This document shows positions 39,601 to 54,600 of a stretch of DNA of 64,000 nt, one piece after another. The stretch is from positions 1-64,000 of the forward strand of contig NGBS01000031.1 in NCBI GenBank assembly GCA_002245135.1, written 5' to 3'. Position numbers and translations under genes: made by a program. The DNA is from Proteromonas lacertae (lineage: Eukaryota; Sar; Bigyra; Opalinata; Proteromonadidae). The first letter of the stretch is position 1. Each line of letters begins with the position of its first letter. The notes beneath the pieces were generated by a model. That model was not told the origin of the DNA and did not search any database. It saw nothing but the letters and a program-made list of their open reading frames with translations.

Positions 39601-42600
39601 GCAATAGTATTTACATCATTCTCTGTATTTTCACTCATTAATTTCATCTTTTCTTCTTTTTCATTATTTTCTAATTCCAATTTATTATACTTTTCTTTCA
39701 TTTCCTCAAGTTCATTTTCAATCATTATCTTTTCTTCTAATTGAGACTGTAATTGCATTATCTTCTGTTGTCTGTTGCTATTTTCATCAACAAGTCTATT
39801 ACATTCTTGATTTAATAATTTGTTATTATTCTCTAAATCCAACATTTTTGTGGAATTTTCAGATTTTAATTTGTTATTAGCAGTTTTTAATTTTAATACT
39901 TCATTTTCTAGCTTATTCTTTTCATTTTTTACTTCTTCTAATGTAGAAGAGTTTAACTTTAATTTTCCATCTAATTCTGATTGAATGTCATCTAAATGAG
40001 TTGATAATTCTTCAACTGTTTTCTTTAACATTTCATTATCAGTATTCAATTGTTGTTTTTCTTTTTCTAAGTATTGGTTCATATTTTTCAATTGTCCAAT
40101 TTCATTTTTATTCTTTAATAACAAATCATTATAATCATCTAACAATTGTTGATATTTTACTTCCATTTCTTTCTTTTCCTTATTGATTTGATTTGCATCT
40201 ACTTCATATGATAATTTGATTTGTTCAATTTCTTCTAATAAATTAGACAGTTGTTGTTTAAATTCTGCATTTTCACTTAGTGCTAGTAAATAGCTTTTAT
40301 TCAAAGTATCATAATCGTTCTTAAGTATATCATTTGATTTGTTTAAAAGGTTATTATCACCAACTATCTTTTTTACTTTTTCTAATTGTTTGTTTAACTC
40401 ATTTATTTCATCATCTTTATTTTTATTCTCTTCAATTAATTCTTTAACTGACAGTTCTTGTTCTTCATATTTATTCTTTATTTCATCCAATTCATTATTC
40501 AATCTGTCCATTTCATCTTTCTGTGTTTTAAGATGTAAATTATCTTCAATCAATTGACTATTCTTACTTTCTAAACTCTTTATTTCTTTTGCCAAGCCTT
40601 TAATCTTCTTTTCTAATAACGAATTCTGTTCTTTCTTTTCCTTTAATTCTGCTTTTATTCCTTCAGATATTTTTCCATTTCTCTCCATTTCTTCTTTTTC
40701 ATTATTAATTTTAGAGTTAATATTCATTAATTGTTGATTAGATTCTTCGTATAGTTTTATTTTCTCCTCTAAATTCATTATTTTTTGTTTTGATTCTTCA
40801 ATTCTTCTTTCATTATCTTCATTTATTGATTCTAGTTGTGATTTTAACTTGTTATTCTCTTCTTTCAATTTCTTCATTATTTCATTCAAATCATCATTAT
40901 CTTTAGTTTCTTTTTGTTTTATTGATTCTTTCAGTTGAGAATTACTACTTTTCAATTTTTCAATTTTTCCAATTAACTGTTTATTCATATTCAATAATCG
41001 AACATTATCATCATTCAAACTCTTATTTTTATGTGTTAAATCTCTATTCTTATTTATTTCATCATCATATTTTTTGTTTATCTCTGATTTCCTTCTTGAG
41101 AAATCATTTGTTTCTGTTTCTAATCTGTTTCTTAATTCATTTAATTCATCATTCAATTTCTTGTTCTTTCCCTTTAAGTCTTTATTCTTTTCATATTCTT
41201 CATCATATCTTATTTTCAATTCACTAATCTCATCTCCAATTAATTCCTTAGACTTTGATAATTCATCTAATTGATTCTTAATATCATTTAACTCAGTTTC
41301 TTTTCTTGTATTATTCAATTTCAATATATTATTTTCATCAGTTAATCTATTGTTTTCCTCTAGTAAATCACTCAGTTTAGAATTATTTATTTCTTTTTCA
41401 TATAATAGTTGTTTTAATGATTCATTTTCTTTGTTAATTCCATCAAATTGTGTATTTACTTTCTCCAACTCTCCTATTCTTTCTTTCATCATCTTTTGTT
41501 GTTTTTCCTTTTCTTCTTCTAATTCTTTCACTTCTTTTGATATTTCATCTAGTCTTAATTGTAATTCATCATTCACTTCAGCTAATTCACTATCTCGACA
41601 TATTAATTCTTTGTTTTTATTTTCTATCATTTCGTTATTGTTTTCTAACTCTGTTAGTAAATTCTTTAGATTTTCTATCTCTTCTTTATCAAGTCTTTCA
41701 TTCTCTTCTTTCTTTTCTATTTCATTTTTCAATTCGTTTAATTTCGTCTTTAAATCATTTATCTCAGTCTCATTTTCTTTTTCTATTATTTCTTTATAAT
41801 CTTTTGCTTCTTTTAATTCTTTTTCCTTCTGTAAGTATTTTGATTTCATTTCATCTATTTCTTTCTCAAGTTTATTAATTAAGGGAATATTTTTCTTTAA
41901 TTCATTAATTTCAATCATCAATTGAGAATTCTCATTGTTTAGCTTTTGTATTGTTGATAATGAATCAGAATATTTGGTTAAATATGAATTAAATTCATTT
42001 TTATTATCTCTATTACTTTCTTCTAATTCTTTTATTCTACTATCTCCATTTTCTATTTTTTCATTCTTATTCTCCAATTCTAACTTAATTCTCTCATTCT
42101 CTTTATTTGTCCTTTCATATTCACATTCCAAATAATTCAATTTCTCTGTTAATTCATTTATCTCATTATCTTTTTCATTGTTTTCTTCTTTTATACTTTT
42201 CATTTCATCTTCTTTTAATTGTCTTTCATTTTTTCTACTTTCATTTTCTTCTTTTAGTTTACTATTTTCATTCTTAAACACTTCCATCTCTTCTTTCTTC
42301 TCTAAGTATTTTGATTTTATTTCATCTAGTTCTATTTCAAGTTTATTAATTAAGGGAATATTTTTCTTTAATTCATTAATTTCAATCATCAATTGAGAAT
42401 TCTCATTGTTTAGCTTTTGTATTGTTGATAATGAATCAGAATATTTTCTGAAATGAGAATTTAATTCATTCTTATTCTCTTTATTTTCCTTTTCCAATTC
42501 TTTTATTCTATTATTGTTTCTATCATTTCTTTATTTTTATTACCAATGTCAGATTTAATTCTCTCATTTTCTATATTCACAGTTCGGATATCATCTTCTA

Positions 42601-45600
42601 AACTACTTATCTTCATTATTAATTCATTCTTTTCATCATCTTTTTCATTTCGAAGTATTTCAAGTTGTGATTGTAAATCTATATTATTCTCTTTAATTCT
42701 GTTATTTTCATCAATAATAACATTTATTCTCTTTTCTTTTTCATCTTCATTTTCTTTCTTGACCTTTTCTAAAGATGCTATTTTTTCTTTTAATCTTTCC
42801 ACTTCTCTTTTCAGCTTTTTATTATCATTATTTAATGTGTTAATAATCTTATTATCTTCTTCTAATTTATTCTTCTTCTTAAGCAAAATATTATAATCAT
42901 TCTCAAGTCTATTCAACTGTTTTGACTTTTCTTCATATTTTGCTTTCTCATCATTTATTGCTGTTTCTTTTTCTTCTTCTAATTCTTTCACTTCTTTTGA
43001 TATTTCATCTAGTCTTAATTGTAATTCATCATTCACTTCAGCTAATTCACTATCTCGACATATTAATTCTTTGTTTTTATTTTCTATCATTTCGTTATTG
43101 TTTTCTAACTCTGTTAGTAAATTCTTTAGATTTTCTATCTCTTCTTTATTAAGTCTTTCATTCTCTTCTTTCTTTTCTATTTCACTTTCTAATTCATTTA
43201 ATTTCGTCTTTAAATCATTTATCTCAGTCTCTTTTCCTTCGTTATCTTCTTTCATCCTATTTATCTCACCTTCTTTCATTTGATTTTCGTTTTCTCTACT
43301 TTCATTTTCTTCTTTTAACTTCACATTTTCATTCTTCCATAATTCTAATTCATGTTTCTTCTCTAAATACTTTGATTTTATCTCTTCTATTTCTTTCTCC
43401 ATTTCGTTCATTCTAGGTATATTCTTTTTCAATTCATTTATTTCTTTTTTCAGTTGTACATTCTCATCACTAACACTTTCAATATTAGATAGTGATTCAG
43501 AATATTTATTTATATATGAATTTATCTCTTTCTCCAATTCTTTTACTCTGTTATTCTTTTCATCTATATCTTTATTTTTATTATCCATTTCTAATTTCAT
43601 TTTCTCATTCTCATTTTCTATACTATTTAATTTCATCTTTAATTCATTTATTTCATTCTCTTTTTCTTCATTCATTTCTTTATTTTCTTCTTTTAATCTA
43701 ATATTCTCTTCTTTCACTAATTCTATTTCTTTTTTCTTTTCAATATATTTTCTCTTTATCTCTTCTATCTCTTTCTCCATTTCATTCATCTTTGGAATAT
43801 TCTTTTTCAATTCATTTATTTCATTTTGTAACTGAGAATTCTCACTGCTAAGTTTTCGAATATTAGTTATTGATTCTGAGTATTTACTTAAATATGAATT
43901 TAATTCATTTTTATTATCCTTGTTGCTATCTTCAATTTCTTTTATAATACTATTCTTATTATTCAATTCATTCTCTATTTCATCAATACCTAATAACAAT
44001 TCATTGTTTTTATTCTTCAATTCTTCAATTTCTTTACTATATTTCTCATATAATTCATTTATTTCCTTCTCTTTCTCCAAATCTTTTTCATTTAATTTTC
44101 TTTTCAACTCTTCAACATTGATCTTCATCTCATTTATATCTTTCACTACATTCCAATATTTATCATCACTTATTGAAGGTACTTTAATCTCTGGTTGATT
44201 ATTAATTGTCAAATTAATCTTAGGTAATATCAACTCTTTAGAATCAAATGAAATTAATTTGTTATTCTTTATATTATACTCAGATTGTCTCTTTTCTTTA
44301 ATTAATGAATTATTCTTCTGTTTAAGATTATTTATTTCATTTTGTAATGTTTTTATTTCATTATTCTTTTGCTTTAACAATCCATTTAACTCATTTATAT
44401 TCTTATTAAAATCAGAATATGTTTTTGTTGTTTTATTATTCATCTTTGATATTGTTGATTGAAGAGATAATAATTGTTCATTATATTTATCTTTATTGCT
44501 CATACTAATCACTTTTGAATATTCTACACTCATTTCATTCTGCTTATTATTAACAACATCAACACAGTCATATTCACTCATATTTACATTTGATAGTATT
44601 TCTTCTTCATTTCTTTCTAATTCTCTTAATTTTTCATTTAATTTCTTGGCTTCAGATTGCAAGAGTAGATTATCTGTAGTTAAATCTTGTATTATCTTAT
44701 TTGAATTATATATTTCTTCACTGTTTGGTATATCTCTTTCTTTTAAAACTTCAATTGAATCAGTTAATAATTGAATATTACCTTTTTGTTTCTCATTTTC
44801 TTCTTTCATTGCATTATAATCATCCAATAATTGATTATTCTGTTGTTGTAATTTCTTATATTCATTCTTTTCTTTCAATAATTCGTTATTTTTTCTTTCT
44901 AAATCATCATTCTTCAATTTCATTGTATTATAAATAGTTTTTAATTTCATATTCTCTTTATTGGTATTATCTAATCTCCTCATTTCATCTTCCAATTTTC
45001 TGATATTCAAACATAAAACTTCATTCTCTTTCTTTGCTTTATCTAATTCTTCTTTCAATTCTACTTTATCAGATTTTAATTCATATATTTCCTTAGTATT
45101 ATTATCTCTTAATTGTTTCAATGCAGTATTCTCTGATACTATTAATTCAGTAGCTGTTGGTAATAACGACTTTTGTTTCAACAATTGATTCTCTGCTTTT
45201 ATATTCTTTACTTCTGATTTATATTTCTCTTCATTGTTCTTTAATGACTTTTGTAATTGTTTAATATCTTCTTTCAATGAATGTATGTCATTCAAATATT
45301 GAACATTATCTAATTTATATTGCCTTAATATAATATTCTCATTCTGCAATTGTTGTAGATCTTTTTCCATTTTTGGTATTTGTTTAAGTTGAGTATGTAA
45401 TTTTGAATTGTCTGATTTAATTTTGATAATCTCATTATCTTTTTCATTGTTTAAATTCATAATATTATCTAATTTAGATTCTAATTCTTCTTTTTCTTTT
45501 TGAATCAGATTAATTTGTTTCATTATTTCTTCTTTTTCATCTGTCAGTTTCTTTATATTGTCTTTATTTTCATTCTCCATATTTTCTACCTCATTCTTAT

Positions 45601-48600
45601 AATTTGAAATTAATTCATTCTCATTCTTTTCTAAATCATTTATTTTCATCTTATAATCATTCTCTAAATAATCAATTTGTTTCTTATAATCAATTTCAAT
45701 TTCATCCATTTTCTTTTCTTGTGATTTATGTAATTGATATAATTCATTATATGATTTATTTGATTCTTCCAACTGCTTTGATATGTTTTCATTATCATTT
45801 TTTACTTCTTCTATTGTGTCTTTCAATTCATTAATATAATCATCAAAATTAGATATATCTGATTGTAATGGATAGCTTTTTAATTTTAAATCACTTACAT
45901 TTGTCAAATTACTCTTATAATCTATTATTTCAGTTGAATTGATTGAAAAATTTCTATTCTGATTGAAATATATATTCTTCAAACCATATTCTTTAATATC
46001 CAAATATTCATTACTTAAAATATCTTCTGTTCGATTTTGTATCAACTCTAAATTGTCATAATTATCATTTATAAGATCCAAATCGTTAAAACTCTTCAAC
46101 TTGAGTGTAATTTCATTGTTATTAATCACATCTATCTGCTTAATATGTTGCATTTCGTATTCTGGTGATTCATTTACAATATCAACTTCATTATTGACAA
46201 TAACATTATTATCATTCTCCTTTAATGAATCAACTGAATGTGATTGAATATATTTCATTTCTACTTCATTTGTATTAGTTGATTTATCTTCATTTTCATT
46301 TTCATTCACCATTTCAATAAAGTTTATATCAATAATAGAGTTGTTATTATCACCATTAAAAACTAAATCAGTATTATAACTTTGCAATATTGTATTTTCT
46401 TCCTTGTTTTCTACAACATTCACTACTTCTTCTGTTATAATGTTCAAATTAATAATACTCTCACAATCTGTTGATTTTTCTTCTGTATTAATACCAACAT
46501 TCATTTCAATATTTTCATTCTCAACCACCTTCATATCATCTGATAATATATTATTCACATTATCATAATTTATAACAACATTTTCATTCTCACTATTTTC
46601 AGGTAAATCAACTTGATTTCGATTAACATTCAAATCATTCTCTATTACTACATCATATGATACTTGATAAGTATTTTTCAATTGATGTATTTTGTCAATT
46701 ATACAATCAACCATTTCGTTATTCATTATTTCATTTTTATTATCCTCAAGTATTGAATTTACAACTTCACTAGGAATTAGATCATATTCATCATTACCTC
46801 TTATTGATTCTACTATTTCACTACCTACTATTACGTTATTATCATAATTGATTATTGAATCTACAACTTCATTAGTAATAACTACATTGTCACTTTCATT
46901 TATCACTCTATTTAATAATTGATATACAACACTTTCACTACTATAACTATCAGTTTGTGTATAACTAGATTCATTTTGAATTACTACTTTCCTTTCTTCT
47001 TCTTCTTCTTCTTCTTTATTATATACATCAATTTTATCATTCATTGATATATTTAAATCAAAATTAGGAATATATGATGTAATAATTGAATTATTAAAAC
47101 TTAATTCTTTATTATCATTATTAATTGCATTAATAACTTGATTTACCATAATTGTATTATTGTTATTATTAACAATATTCTCAAATGGAATAATAACTGT
47201 TGGTGTTACTAATATTTTACACTTTTCTTCTTCTTCCTTCTCTTCTTCTTCATTAGAAATTGAATTAATTGTCTTTTGTTCAACAATTGATAATGGTGTT
47301 ACATTTGGAATACTTTGGATATTTTCATTTGTTATTGATAATGGAGTAATAATTGTAGATGGTGTTGTTGTATAACTAACAATTGGCACATTAATTACTG
47401 AATTTTCATTATTAACAATTGAATTAATGTTTTCACTATTCACAACATGATGATTTATTTCTGGTGTTATGAAATTGATTGTTTCATTAACAGATAACTG
47501 TGATTGATCTGAATCTACAACAACAACGTAATTCGAAGAATTATTAGTAATGATTGATAATTCTGGATCTAAATATTGTGATGTAGTTAAATAACTTGAA
47601 ACTTCTAATGATTCTTGTTGGGATGGTATGATAACAGGATTTTCTATAATTAATCTACCATTATTTTCTATATTATCAGATGATACTTCAAATTTTGAAT
47701 TAATTGTATTATATTCTACAACTACTAATTCATTATTGTGTAATAAATCAATATTATAGTATGAATTAACAATAGATAATCCTTTATTATTATCACTTCT
47801 AACATTAATACTATCAAATTGAATCATCTCATTATCATCTTTTACACTTCCTTCTTGATTTATTATAGATTCAATCTTATTTAATACAGATAATTCAGGT
47901 GTTACAAAATGTTTATTAATTGCATCATAATTACTAATTGAAAGTTTCTCTTCTTTTGTAAATGACATTTCTTGTTGAAATACACCCAATAACATTTCTT
48001 CCTCTTCATTTAAAATACTAATCTCATTTTCTGTTGTTCTTAATTCTACTGAATTATTTTCTATATCCAAATTCTCAAACTCAACTTTTATATTTTCCTT
48101 ATTATCAATAAGAGATATTGTTTCTAGTTGTGTAATTGATAAATCATCTATAGGTTGATAATAATTAGTTATTTCGTTAATTACATTCATTTGAGGTATA
48201 ATTTCTTTTTCATTATCATAACTAATCAAAACAACTAAATCATTCTCACATATACTTAATTTTACATCATCAACTAAAACATCAATTGTATTATCATTAA
48301 CATTAACACACTCTTTCTCAGATTGTTGTATTGTTAATATCTGATAGTTACTTATTTCTAATTCTCTTTCATTATCATTTATAACATCTACATCACTATT
48401 TATAACTTTTACTTCGCTTATGTCATTAACTACAACATCAATTCTCTCATCACAATAAACATCCAATTCTACTGGTTTTACTACAACATCAACAATATCA
48501 CTATAAGAAGCTTGATTTTCTTCAGAGTATAACATCACATCTGTTTTATTCTCTAATCTTGTCAATTCAATTTCTTTGTTTATATTTGAAATAATTGGTT

Positions 48601-51600
48601 GATCAATTCTTGTTAAAATATTATCTTCCAGTTTATTGACTAAACTTTCATTCTCAACAATACTCATTTCTAAATCATCGTGTGTATTGATATTGATAAA
48701 ATCATATTCTACTTTGTGATTATTCTCATTTTGAATAACCAAATTCATTTCTTCAGATTTATTGACTAACTCAACATCATCCTCTTTAATATTGATAGAT
48801 TCATTCTCTATCTTTACCAATTCTTCATCTTTATGTAAGGATATTGGATTATACACTATTACACTACTATTCTTATCATTTAGACTTTCAATATAATTGT
48901 CATTTACTGATAATTCCAAATCACTATTAATCAAAATATCATCTTTACTATTAATGATTGTCATTTCATTTTCTTTCTCTACACTATTAATAACATCTAG
49001 ATGATAATCAGTAGTATGACTTAAATCAATTCCTTTAGAAAGTATGTTTATTTCTTCACACTTTATCTCCTTATTCTGTTGATAATAAACAATATCAATT
49101 ACATTTGTGGTATAATCTAATTCTTTCTCTTTTTCATTATTTATATTGATCACTTCATTCTCTATTACGTTTAAATCTGTTTGAGATATTAAATCAATTC
49201 TTTCATTCATTACCTCACATTTTGGTTGATTATTTACTAAATCAATATTTGACATTCCAATAAACTTCATTTCATCATTTAATCCAAATTCATTTGTATT
49301 ATCAATAACATCAACTGATGAACTTGCTAAGTTCAATTCTATATTATCACATTCAACTTCTTCATATGTCAATGTAATAGTCTTTCCAGTTTGAAGTGAA
49401 AAATCTTTCATTTCATTCACAATACTAGTAGATTGACTTGAAACAAAACCTAACAAAATTGGAGATGTATTAATAGCTTCACATACAACATCTAATTCTG
49501 GTAATTCATATTCAGATCTTATGATTGTTGGTAAAATGGCTATATCATTCATTTCACTATTTGTTAATACTTTTTCATTTTCTATTCTATTCAAATATTC
49601 AATATCACTATTATTATAACTCAATAGAACTGGTGAAGAATTAATTTCTTTATCCTTTGTTTCAGCTTCATATTCAACATCTAATTCTTCAACAATAGTT
49701 GTCAATTCTATAGTTTCATTTTCTGAATGGATTATTGAAGGTAAAATTGTTATATTATTCATTTCGCTATTTGTAAAAACTCTTTCACTCTCTAAACTAT
49801 TTAAGATTTCACTTTTAACACTATTAGTCAATAATACTGGTGATGAGTTTGTTTCCTTATCAGCATATACATCATCAATTATCATGTCTATCTCTTCATT
49901 CATAAAATAATCCAACTTTGGTTCTTCTTCTACATTCACATCTACACTATTGTCCATAACAATCATTTCTGCTTCATTTCTTAATGACATTACAGATAAT
50001 TCATTAACATTTATCATTCTTTCTTCATTGATAAAATCACTACTTATATAAGAGATAAATTTCATCGATTCTTCATCTTGCCTTTCTTTATTGATGTGTT
50101 TATGATTATCAATATATCTATTCAATTCATTAATCTTTGCTTTATATTGTTCAACATCATTCTTATGTCTTATTTTCAACAACATCATTTCTGATTCAAT
50201 ATCATTTACCTTTTTCTCCATTTCCTTTATAACATCTTTATTAGGATTTACACTTTCATTTGCATTGACTATTTCAATCTCATCAAATACCATCAATTCT
50301 TTAATTATATCTTCATCATTTTTGAGATTATTCAACTCTTTCATATCTTCAATATATTCCTTCAAATTGGTAATTTCAGATTGATAAATCTGTAATTTCT
50401 GATTATTGTTTTTATTTTGATCATTTAAATCTTCTATTTGTACTTTCAATTTATTGACAAATTGTCTTTCATTACTTACTTCACAATGTAATTCTGTATT
50501 TGTATTTCTTAACATTTCAATCTCTTTTAATAACTTCTGTTTTTCTATTTCATAATCATCATTCTTTTTATTACTTTCCATTTCATCTTTTTTCTTTAAT
50601 TTATTAACCTCTTCCAACTTCCTTTCTAATTGGTTGATATAATTCTGTTGATTATTGATAATCTCATTCTGTTGATTGTTATTTATTTGTTCTAACAATT
50701 GTTTATTTTCTGATTGTAATTTTTCAATTTCATTATTCTCTTCATCAATAATGCAATTTCTTTTTTCTAATTCCTTTTGTAACTCTGAGAATATGATTGT
50801 AATATCATCTTTTATCTTTTCTTTTTCACCTTCCATTTTTGATTTTTCTTCTTGGTATAAATGTAACAAATTCTCTATTTGATTAGCTATTGTTTCTTTC
50901 TCTGCATCATTTAAAGGATTTTGATTGGATATTTGATGGATTAAATTGATTCTATCTCTTTCATAATCAAGACATCTTGTTTGATATAACTTATTCAAAT
51001 CTTCTAACTTTTGATTTTCTGATTGTAATTTAGATATATCTTGTTGACATGATTGAATTGTAGGGATAATTTCATTTGATTCTTTTACTTTGCATTGTGT
51101 ATTTATATCATTTATCAAATCTAAACTATTTTGATACACATCACTCAATGTATTATAATTTGTACAAACCTCATTGTATTTCTTCTGAATTTCTATTATC
51201 TCATTATCTTTTGAATTATTCAATTCTTCCATACTCATATCACATCTTTCTTTACACTCATTATATTTTGATTCATAATACTGTTTATTTGACTCTAATT
51301 GTTCTGATAATGTACATAATAAATCATGAAATGAGATTGTTGTATTTTCTAAAGTCTTATTATCATTATTCAATATATTTTGTATTTCTTTCTGCTTTTC
51401 TATAATATTCTTTAATTGTGTTATTTGTTCATCATTATCATAGAATAAACTATCATTTTGTTCAACCAATTCCGTATTTTCTTGTTTTAGACCATCTATT
51501 TCATGTTTCATATCTTTTATTTTACTTTGTAATGATGAATTCTTTTCTATTAAGTCTTTATTATTCTGCTTTAATGTATTTAGTAAATTCATTGTTGAAT

Positions 51601-54600
51601 CATTTAGATTGATATTTTCATTCAATTTTTCATTAATTATACTATTCTCTTTCATCAATTTTTCATTGTTACTATTTATTTCAATTAATTGTCTTTCTTT
51701 CTCTAATAACATATTTTTATATTTATTTATTTCATTATTCTGCATTTCAATTGATTTATCTTCTGTTTCTTTCAATTTCATTTCCAATGAGTTTATTCTT
51801 TCTTCATCTTGTTTCTTTGTATCATTTAATTTATTGTTTATATTTGTAATTGTTCTCTTAAAAGCTTCAACCAAATTCTTCATTTCTTTTGTCTTTGAAT
51901 TTGTCTTTTCTAATTCATTTTTCAATGAATCAATCACATTCTTACAATTAACATGATTCTTTGAAAATTCTTCATATTCTTTCAATATTTTTTGATAATC
52001 TTCAGAGAGTTTATTAAATTCGTTTTGAAGATTCTTTAATGTATGTTTTAACACATCTATTTCATCTTCTAACTTTCCATTTGAATCCATTAACTGTTGT
52101 ATATTTGTTTCAAGTTCATTCTTTAAATTAATTTCATTCTTTAATCTTTCTTCTAATTGTTGAATTTCTATTTCATAAGATGTCATTTGAAGTTCTTTGT
52201 CTTGTATAGAATTCTTTAAATTCTGATTCTCATCTTCTATATTAATTATATCATTTATAAATGTTTGTGTTTGTGATGTTTCGTCTTTCAATAATTCATT
52301 CTCATGTTGTAATAGTTTTATTTTCTCTTCACTTTTCATAATCATACTTTTAACATCATTCAATTCATTTTCCTTTGATTTTCTTATTTCATCACTTTCA
52401 TTTAGCTTTTCTTCTAATTCTACTTTTTCTTTTTCTAATGAGTCAAGTATTACTGCTACTTCCTGCACTTTATTCTCTAATTCATTTAAACTACTTCCAT
52501 AAGTCTCTTTTGATTTTTCTTCTCTTATTTCAGCTTCTTTCAGTGATTGTGATAATTGTTTATTGTTTTCAATCAATTTATTCATATTATCCTTTAGAAT
52601 TTCATAATTCTTTAGCTCCATTTCATTTTCCTTTTCTATTTCCTTATAAGATTTGAACAAATTATCATATTTCTTAGTTAAATTAATTTTCTCATTTTGT
52701 AATAACTGATTATTGCTCTTTAATACTGTTATTTCTTTCTCTAAATCTTTATTTATCTTTTTCTTATAATCATCCAACTTTTGCGCAAACTGTTGTAATG
52801 AAACAACTTCTTCTTGTAATCCATTAATAATAGCATCTTTATCTTCACTTACCATTTCATTACTTTCTTCTAACTCTTTTATTTTCTCTTCTAATTCTTT
52901 GATTCTATCTCTATAACTATCTATTTCCATATTCAACTCATTATTCTCAGTTTCAAGGTCTTTTATATCCTTCTGTAGTTTAGTATAATTTGCTATATAA
53001 TCTGTTGTTTTGTCTAATAACATACTTGGCATTGTTTCACTAAAACTTACGATAGATTGTGAATTATCATCCATCATTTCATTCACAGTTGTATTTGATT
53101 TGTATTTATTACTTTCCTGCAATTCATTTATCTTTTGTTTTAGTGTGTTTATTATATTCACACTTTCTTTGTCTTTCTTTTCTAGTATTGAATGTAATTG
53201 TGAAATCTGTGTTTCTAATTGTTGATTTTCCAGTTTCAAATCATTATAATTGTCGATATTCATTATTTCAGTTTCATTATCTATTGGAGAGAGTTGTTCC
53301 TGTGAAGATGGACTGATTATTGAATTATTATTGAAATTTGATTGTTTTATTTGTTGTTGTTGTTTTAAGTGTTGTGATGGATCAACTTCAAATGTTATTT
53401 CACTTATTAAATCAGATTGATCCATTAGACTCTTTGGTACATTCAAAACTGGTTTTTGATATAATTTTGATGAAGATGGAGGAAGAGGTGTAGAGAATGA
53501 ATCATTATTACTATTATGTTCATTACTTTCACTCAATCTATCATGCAATTCTTTTACTAGATTCTTTAATTCATCTTTCTCTTGTTCTAACTTCTTATTT
53601 TTAATATAATAATCATCTTTTTCAACAGTTACATTATCATAACTTTGTTGTAATTCATTCAATTGTTTTTCATAGTCATTTTGTATTTCTTGTATTTTTA
53701 ATTCGCATTCTTCTTTATATTGTTTATTCTCTTTTATTATAGATTGTAAAGCATTTTGCATTTCATTCTTTTTGCTTAAATATTGTTGATTAATTCCATT
53801 CATTTCATTTTGAAAATAGTTGGCTTTTTGGTTTGTTTCTTCACATTTGTTTATTAATTCAGAAATGCATTTAAAATTATAACTATCTATCTTTATATTG
53901 TTCAATATATTCAATTGATTCTCATTTTTACTACCATTTTTCATATAACTTGTTACTGTATTTTCTATCAATGTTAATAGAGATTTGTATTTGTTAATAT
54001 CCAATTCATAACTTGTTATATTACTATTCTCTTTATTCTTAACTTGTGACTTTAAATTATCATTTTCAATTATTAAATTACTCCTTTGTCTATCTAAGTC
54101 AATTATCTGATTCTTTAACTCATCATTATTGTTACTCAAATCTTCATTCAATGACTTAATTTCATCATATTTCTGTCTTAGAAATGTATTATCAGCTTGT
54201 AATTTACCATTATCAGCAGATAATCTTTCAATATAATCATTCTGCGATTTATTCTCTTTCTTCAAATTCTATTTAATAAATAGAATAATATATTATACTT
54301 GTAGCATTTGATCAATAGTTTCATTAGTTATTCCTCCATGTAAACCAGTATCAATATGTGTATTAACAAATGGATCATTCTGAATACTTCTTGCATTAGA
54401 TGAATATTCTAATGACTTGATAGTTTGTGGGTAATAGTTCTTACCTGATCTTACTGTAGTTATCATAATTGTTTTACTATTTCCACCTATTGAATCTTTT
54501 AAAATGTGTGTTAACTTTGAATTTCTGTATATATAAGATTTTTCAGTCTATATATATAACAATAAATAATGTATAATATAGTATATATTTATACCAATGA

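Noticed and set aside
42500-42543. A 44-nt intron (GTAATA...AAAAG) joining the two kinesin tail frames
   Set aside because: It would delete a segment conserved in paralogous parts of the rod. The 1,460-bp duplication offset points to a single missing base instead, and AAAAG is not a typical acceptor here.
31312-53316. Numerous plus-strand Ser/Phe/Leu-rich frames opposite the kinesin tail
   Set aside because: Glu/Lys/Asn-rich coiled coil read in reverse gives TTC/TCT/ATT-rich codons, which accounts for them all.
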